A stretch of 64,000 nucleotides of DNA from Rubricoccus sp038746605 (GTDB taxonomy: Bacteria; Bacteroidota; Rhodothermia; Rhodothermales; Rubricoccaceae), in NCBI GenBank assembly GCA_038746605.1, contig JBCDKM010000003.1, forward strand, positions 1 to 64,000, in the 5' to 3' direction. A program made the position numbers and the translations under genes. The notes under the pieces were generated by a model, which worked only from the letters and a program-made list of their open reading frames with translations, was not told where the DNA came from and did not search any database. This document shows, piece after piece, positions 61,333 through 64,000 of the stretch (positions within the stretch are counted from its first letter, which is position 1; each line of letters begins with the position of its first letter).

Positions 61333-64000
61333 ATGTTCCGTTCACCGAGTACCCTCGTACTCCTTCTGCTGCTGGCGCTCCTCCCGGGGCTCGCCCTGGC
61401 GCAGAACACCGGCAAGCTGGCCGGTCAGGTGACAGACGCAACCACGGGCGAACCGCTCGTGGGTGCGAACGTTTTCCTGCCGGAAATCCAGCGCGGTGCC
61501 GCGGCTGACATCGATGGCAACTACACCATCCTTGGCATCCCGGTCGGCACCTACACTGTCCGCTTCTCATTCGCCGGACTCCAGACCAAGGAGATCACAG
61601 GCGTTGAGATTTCATCGGGTAGCACCCGGACCCTCGATGCGGCTCTCCAATCCGGCGACGGAGGGATTGCCCTCGAAGTCGTCTACGAGCGCCCCCTCAT
61701 CCAGAACGACGCCATCGGTGTACCGAAGGTCGTCACGGGTGAGGACATCCAAAACCTGCCCGTCCGCGGCGTGCAGAGCGTGGCCGCGATCCAGGCCGGT
61801 GTCGTCACCAATGACGGCTCGGGCACGATCAACGCGCGCGGTGGTCGCGGCGAGGAGGTCACTTACTTCGTTGACGGCGTGAAGGTGATCGGCTCCCAGG
61901 CCGTTCCCCAGCAGGCCATCGCGGAGCAGCAGATGCTCATCGGTACCATCCCGCCGCAGTACGGCGACGTGACCGGTGCTGTCATCTCCGTCTCCACGCG
62001 CTCTGGCGGCAACGACTTCTTCGGCTCCGCCGAAGCGATCACCTCGGAGGGCCTCGACGGCTTCGGATACAACCTCGGGAGCCTCACCCTTGGCGGTCCG
62101 ATCGTCCCCAACTTCGCCAGCTTCCTCATCTCTGGGCAGTACACCTATCTGGCCGACGCCTCCCCGTACGCGGTGGAGACCCTGCGCCTCAATGATGGGA
62201 CGTACAACACACTCCAGAACAGCCCCCAGGTCATTCGCGTCGATCGCGCGGCGGCCGATGCAGGCGGCTTCGACGGAGCCGGCGCTCTCGTGACCACGGA
62301 GGACTCCTACTACTTGTCTATCCCGGCGAGCTTCGACCCTGACGTCTCGTTCGACGAGAACGGAGAACAGCGGTTCGGCGAGGACGGCGCCCCGCTTGCG
62401 GCGAACCCCGCCGACCTCGCACGGGCGCTTGGTGTGGACTCGGGCGCGTTCGTGTCGCGAAGCCCGCTCTCGGCCATCACGTTCCTAAGCGACCCGGGTC
62501 TGTTCGAGTCGGTGAACGGTAAGGACGATCCGTCCCAGAACATCACGCTCAATGGTAACCTTGAGCTTCGGCCCGTTGAGGGTATCAACCTCCGCCTCGG
62601 CGGTGCGTTCTCGGATAACGAGAACACCTCGTTCAGCTTCACCAACTCGCTGTTCAACCGAGGCATCTACAACCTCAACGACAACCAGACGATTCGCGGG
62701 TACGCCTCGCTTCGTCAGGTGCTATCCAGCACGGCGTTCTACCAACTCCAGGCGGAGTACACGAACTTCGAGTTTGTGAACTACCCGGAGGCCTTCGGTA
62801 ACGATCTCAACGATGTCATCAACTACGGTGACATCGACAACCCGGTCAACGCAGTCGCGAACCGCTACTACAGCTACAACGCGGACGAGTCCGTGTACCA
62901 GCGCCAGTCCCAGGACGGCCAGTTCGCTACGGCTTCCGCCTACGGCACCTTTACCAGCCCCGGTAGCGCCGTTGTGACGTACAGCCAAGGCAACGACGAA
63001 CTCCTCCGCGTCTTCGGTACTGCGCAGACCCAGGTCGGCGTGCACGAGCTCTCCTTCGGTGGTGAGTACGAGCAGACCACAAGCCGCCGGTTCTCGATCG
63101 GTGGCTTCGGTACCGCTCGCACCATCGGCGACATTGACGAGGACGGTGACGGCATTCTCGAGTGCGAGACCCCGGTCGGTGGTGAGTTCGCCAACGAGAA
63201 CGGGTGCGTTCAGGCGTACAACCAGCTTCCGTTCGACTACCTCGACAACCGCGTTTCCTACTTCGGCTACAACTACCTCGGACTCGACGAGGTGGACGAG
63301 GAGTCGATCTCCGGCTTCGCCGATGGCACGAACACGGACATCGCGCCGTACCAGCCGATCTACTACGGCGGCTACGTCCGCGACCGCGTCGAGTACCGCG
63401 ACCTCGTGATCGACCTCGGGCTCCGCCTCGACGTGTTCGATAACAACACCCAGGTGCTTCGCGACCCCTTCGCGTTCGTGGACATCTACCGTGCCAGCGA
63501 TGCCGCCAGTGGCGTCGTGGACCCGGTCACGGGTGAGATTATCAACGCGGTCGGGAGCCTTCCGAGCACGGTCGAGGGCGACTTCGCCGTCTACGTGGAC
63601 AGCAACTCGGACGACGTGGTGGGTTACCGCGACCTCGATGGCAACTTCTACGATGCCAGCGGTCAGGAAGTCGCGTCCAACGAAGTCACCAGCGTCGGTC
63701 GCATCCTAGCGGTGAACGGTGGTTCCTCCATCAGCGAGGAGGCCTTCGTGGATTACGAGCCGCAGCTGACCATCATGCCGCGCATCGGCGTGACGTTCCC
63801 GGTGACCAACCGGGCGCTCTTCTTCGCGTCCTACAACGTGACGAGCCAGCGTCCGAGCGAGAACGCGTTTGCGACCATTCGCGACTATGAGAACGTGCGC
63901 TCCGGTCAGGGCACGATCAACAACGCGAACCTCAAGCCGGAGACCACCGAGCAGTACGAACTCGGCTTCCGCCAACGCCTCGGCGAGCGGGCCGCGTTCA
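61333..64000 (+). CDS. TonB-dependent receptor, partial (runs off the window)
   Basis: At least 889 residues of an outer-membrane importer. The ATG at 61333 starts a signal peptide (FRSPSTLVLLLLLALLPGLAL then AQN). Residues ~24-110 form a carboxypeptidase-regulatory-like domain (KLAGQVTDATTGEPLVGANV; GTYTVRFSFAGL). The plug follows: VVTGEDIQNLPVRGVQSVAA, INARGGRGEEVTYFVDGVKV and GAVISVSTRSGG. The barrel begins near residue 230 and includes NTSFSFTNSLFNRGIY, DPFAFVDIYRAS and YENVRSGQG. The open frame continues to the last base. No SusD-like gene can be seen within the window, so a SusC/D glycan role is not supported. Confidence 0.93.
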   Translation, partial: MFRSPSTLVLLLLLALLPGLALAQNTGKLAGQVTDATTGEPLVGANVFLPEIQRGAAADIDGNYTILGIPVGTYTVRFSFAGLQTKEITGVEISSGSTRTLDAALQSGDGGIALEVVYERPLIQNDAIGVPKVVTGEDIQNLPVRGVQSVAAIQAGVVTNDGSGTINARGGRGEEVTYFVDGVKVIGSQAVPQQAIAEQQMLIGTIPPQYGDVTGAVISVSTRSGGNDFFGSAEAITSEGLDGFGYNLGSLTLGGPIVPNFASFLISGQYTYLADASPYAVETLRLNDGTYNTLQNSPQVIRVDRAAADAGGFDGAGALVTTEDSYYLSIPASFDPDVSFDENGEQRFGEDGAPLAANPADLARALGVDSGAFVSRSPLSAITFLSDPGLFESVNGKDDPSQNITLNGNLELRPVEGINLRLGGAFSDNENTSFSFTNSLFNRGIYNLNDNQTIRGYASLRQVLSSTAFYQLQAEYTNFEFVNYPEAFGNDLNDVINYGDIDNPVNAVANRYYSYNADESVYQRQSQDGQFATASAYGTFTSPGSAVVTYSQGNDELLRVFGTAQTQVGVHELSFGGEYEQTTSRRFSIGGFGTARTIGDIDEDGDGILECETPVGGEFANENGCVQAYNQLPFDYLDNRVSYFGYNYLGLDEVDEESISGFADGTNTDIAPYQPIYYGGYVRDRVEYRDLVIDLGLRLDVFDNNTQVLRDPFAFVDIYRASDAASGVVDPVTGEIINAVGSLPSTVEGDFAVYVDSNSDDVVGYRDLDGNFYDASGQEVASNEVTSVGRILAVNGGSSISEEAFVDYEPQLTIMPRIGVTFPVTNRALFFASYNVTSQRPSENAFATIRDYENVRSGQGTINNANLKPETTEQYELGFRQRLGERAAF

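Noticed and set aside
61333..64000. Calling the TonB receptor SusC of a glycan utilisation locus
   Set aside because: No SusD-like gene, glycosidase or regulator is visible; the domain order alone is not specific.

Overview
The window is a high-GC chromosomal segment from a member of the Bacteroidota/Rhodothermota group, most likely a Rubricoccus/Rubrivirga-like Rhodothermota. The reasons are ten genes or gene remnants ending in a type IX secretion (T9SS) type A sorting domain, two large TonB-dependent receptors, a KorAB 2-oxoacid:ferredoxin oxidoreductase, an SdhCDAB operon with separate SdhC and SdhD, and weak use of Shine-Dalgarno sites. The species assignment is inference.

Layout. 1-680: 3' end of a 23S rRNA gene, a 5S rRNA gene and a strong intrinsic terminator. 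0.75-8 kb: a biotin carboxylase, a DnaJ/CbpA-type co-chaperone, an FKBP-type lipoprotein, a Nudix hydrolase followed by a small frameshifted gene, a flavin disulfide reductase and a lipoprotein. 8.3-11.9 kb: korA-korB, where KorB carries an extraordinary ~210-residue Pro/Ala/Gly/Lys-rich N-terminal extension. 12-27 kb: a secretome island with a repeat-rich fibre-like protein, a cohesin/dockerin-like T9SS protein, five tandem paralogous T9SS cargo proteins (three joined by ATGA overlaps) and a two-ASH-domain T9SS protein. 27-31.4 kb: a PhnP-like metallo-hydrolase, a small coupled gene, and an RNase E/G whose S1 domain is split by ~460 disordered residues. 32-37.3 kb: citrate synthase, then sdhCDAB. 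37.5-47.3 kb: a frameshifted, shortened T9SS paralog, another T9SS protein, an EEP-family lipoprotein, a beta-lactamase-fold serine hydrolase, a nuclease, uvrB and a pectin-acetylesterase-like lipoprotein. 47.4-51.4 kb: an McrB-like AAA+ ATPase with a probable EVE-type reader domain and an McrC/DUF2357-like nuclease, with a GNAT acetyltransferase nested antiparallel between them. 51.5-64 kb: a TPR protein, a glycerophosphodiesterase coupled to SufE, a Gly-rich beta-helix T9SS protein, a two-rhodanese sulfurtransferase, and two TonB receptors, the second running off the window.

Function. KorAB, citrate synthase and succinate dehydrogenase together cover oxidative TCA steps, with ferredoxin rather than NAD as acceptor at the 2-oxoglutarate step. 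A large part of the rest is exported: T9SS cargo, lipoproteins and TonB receptors. The McrBC-like block is the only obvious defence locus; no CRISPR array, integrase or insertion sequence was seen.

The most striking signal outside genes is a dispersed family of GC-rich palindromes with arms CCGCCTCGG / CCGAGGCGG, called here the CGR palindrome. About 21 intergenic copies sit almost always just past a stop codon, are absent from the tightly coupled operon junctions, mostly lack a T-tract, and come in a compact form (2-4 nt loop) and an extended form (centre CCNNGG with compensating inner arms). Two further copies lie inside coding sequences.
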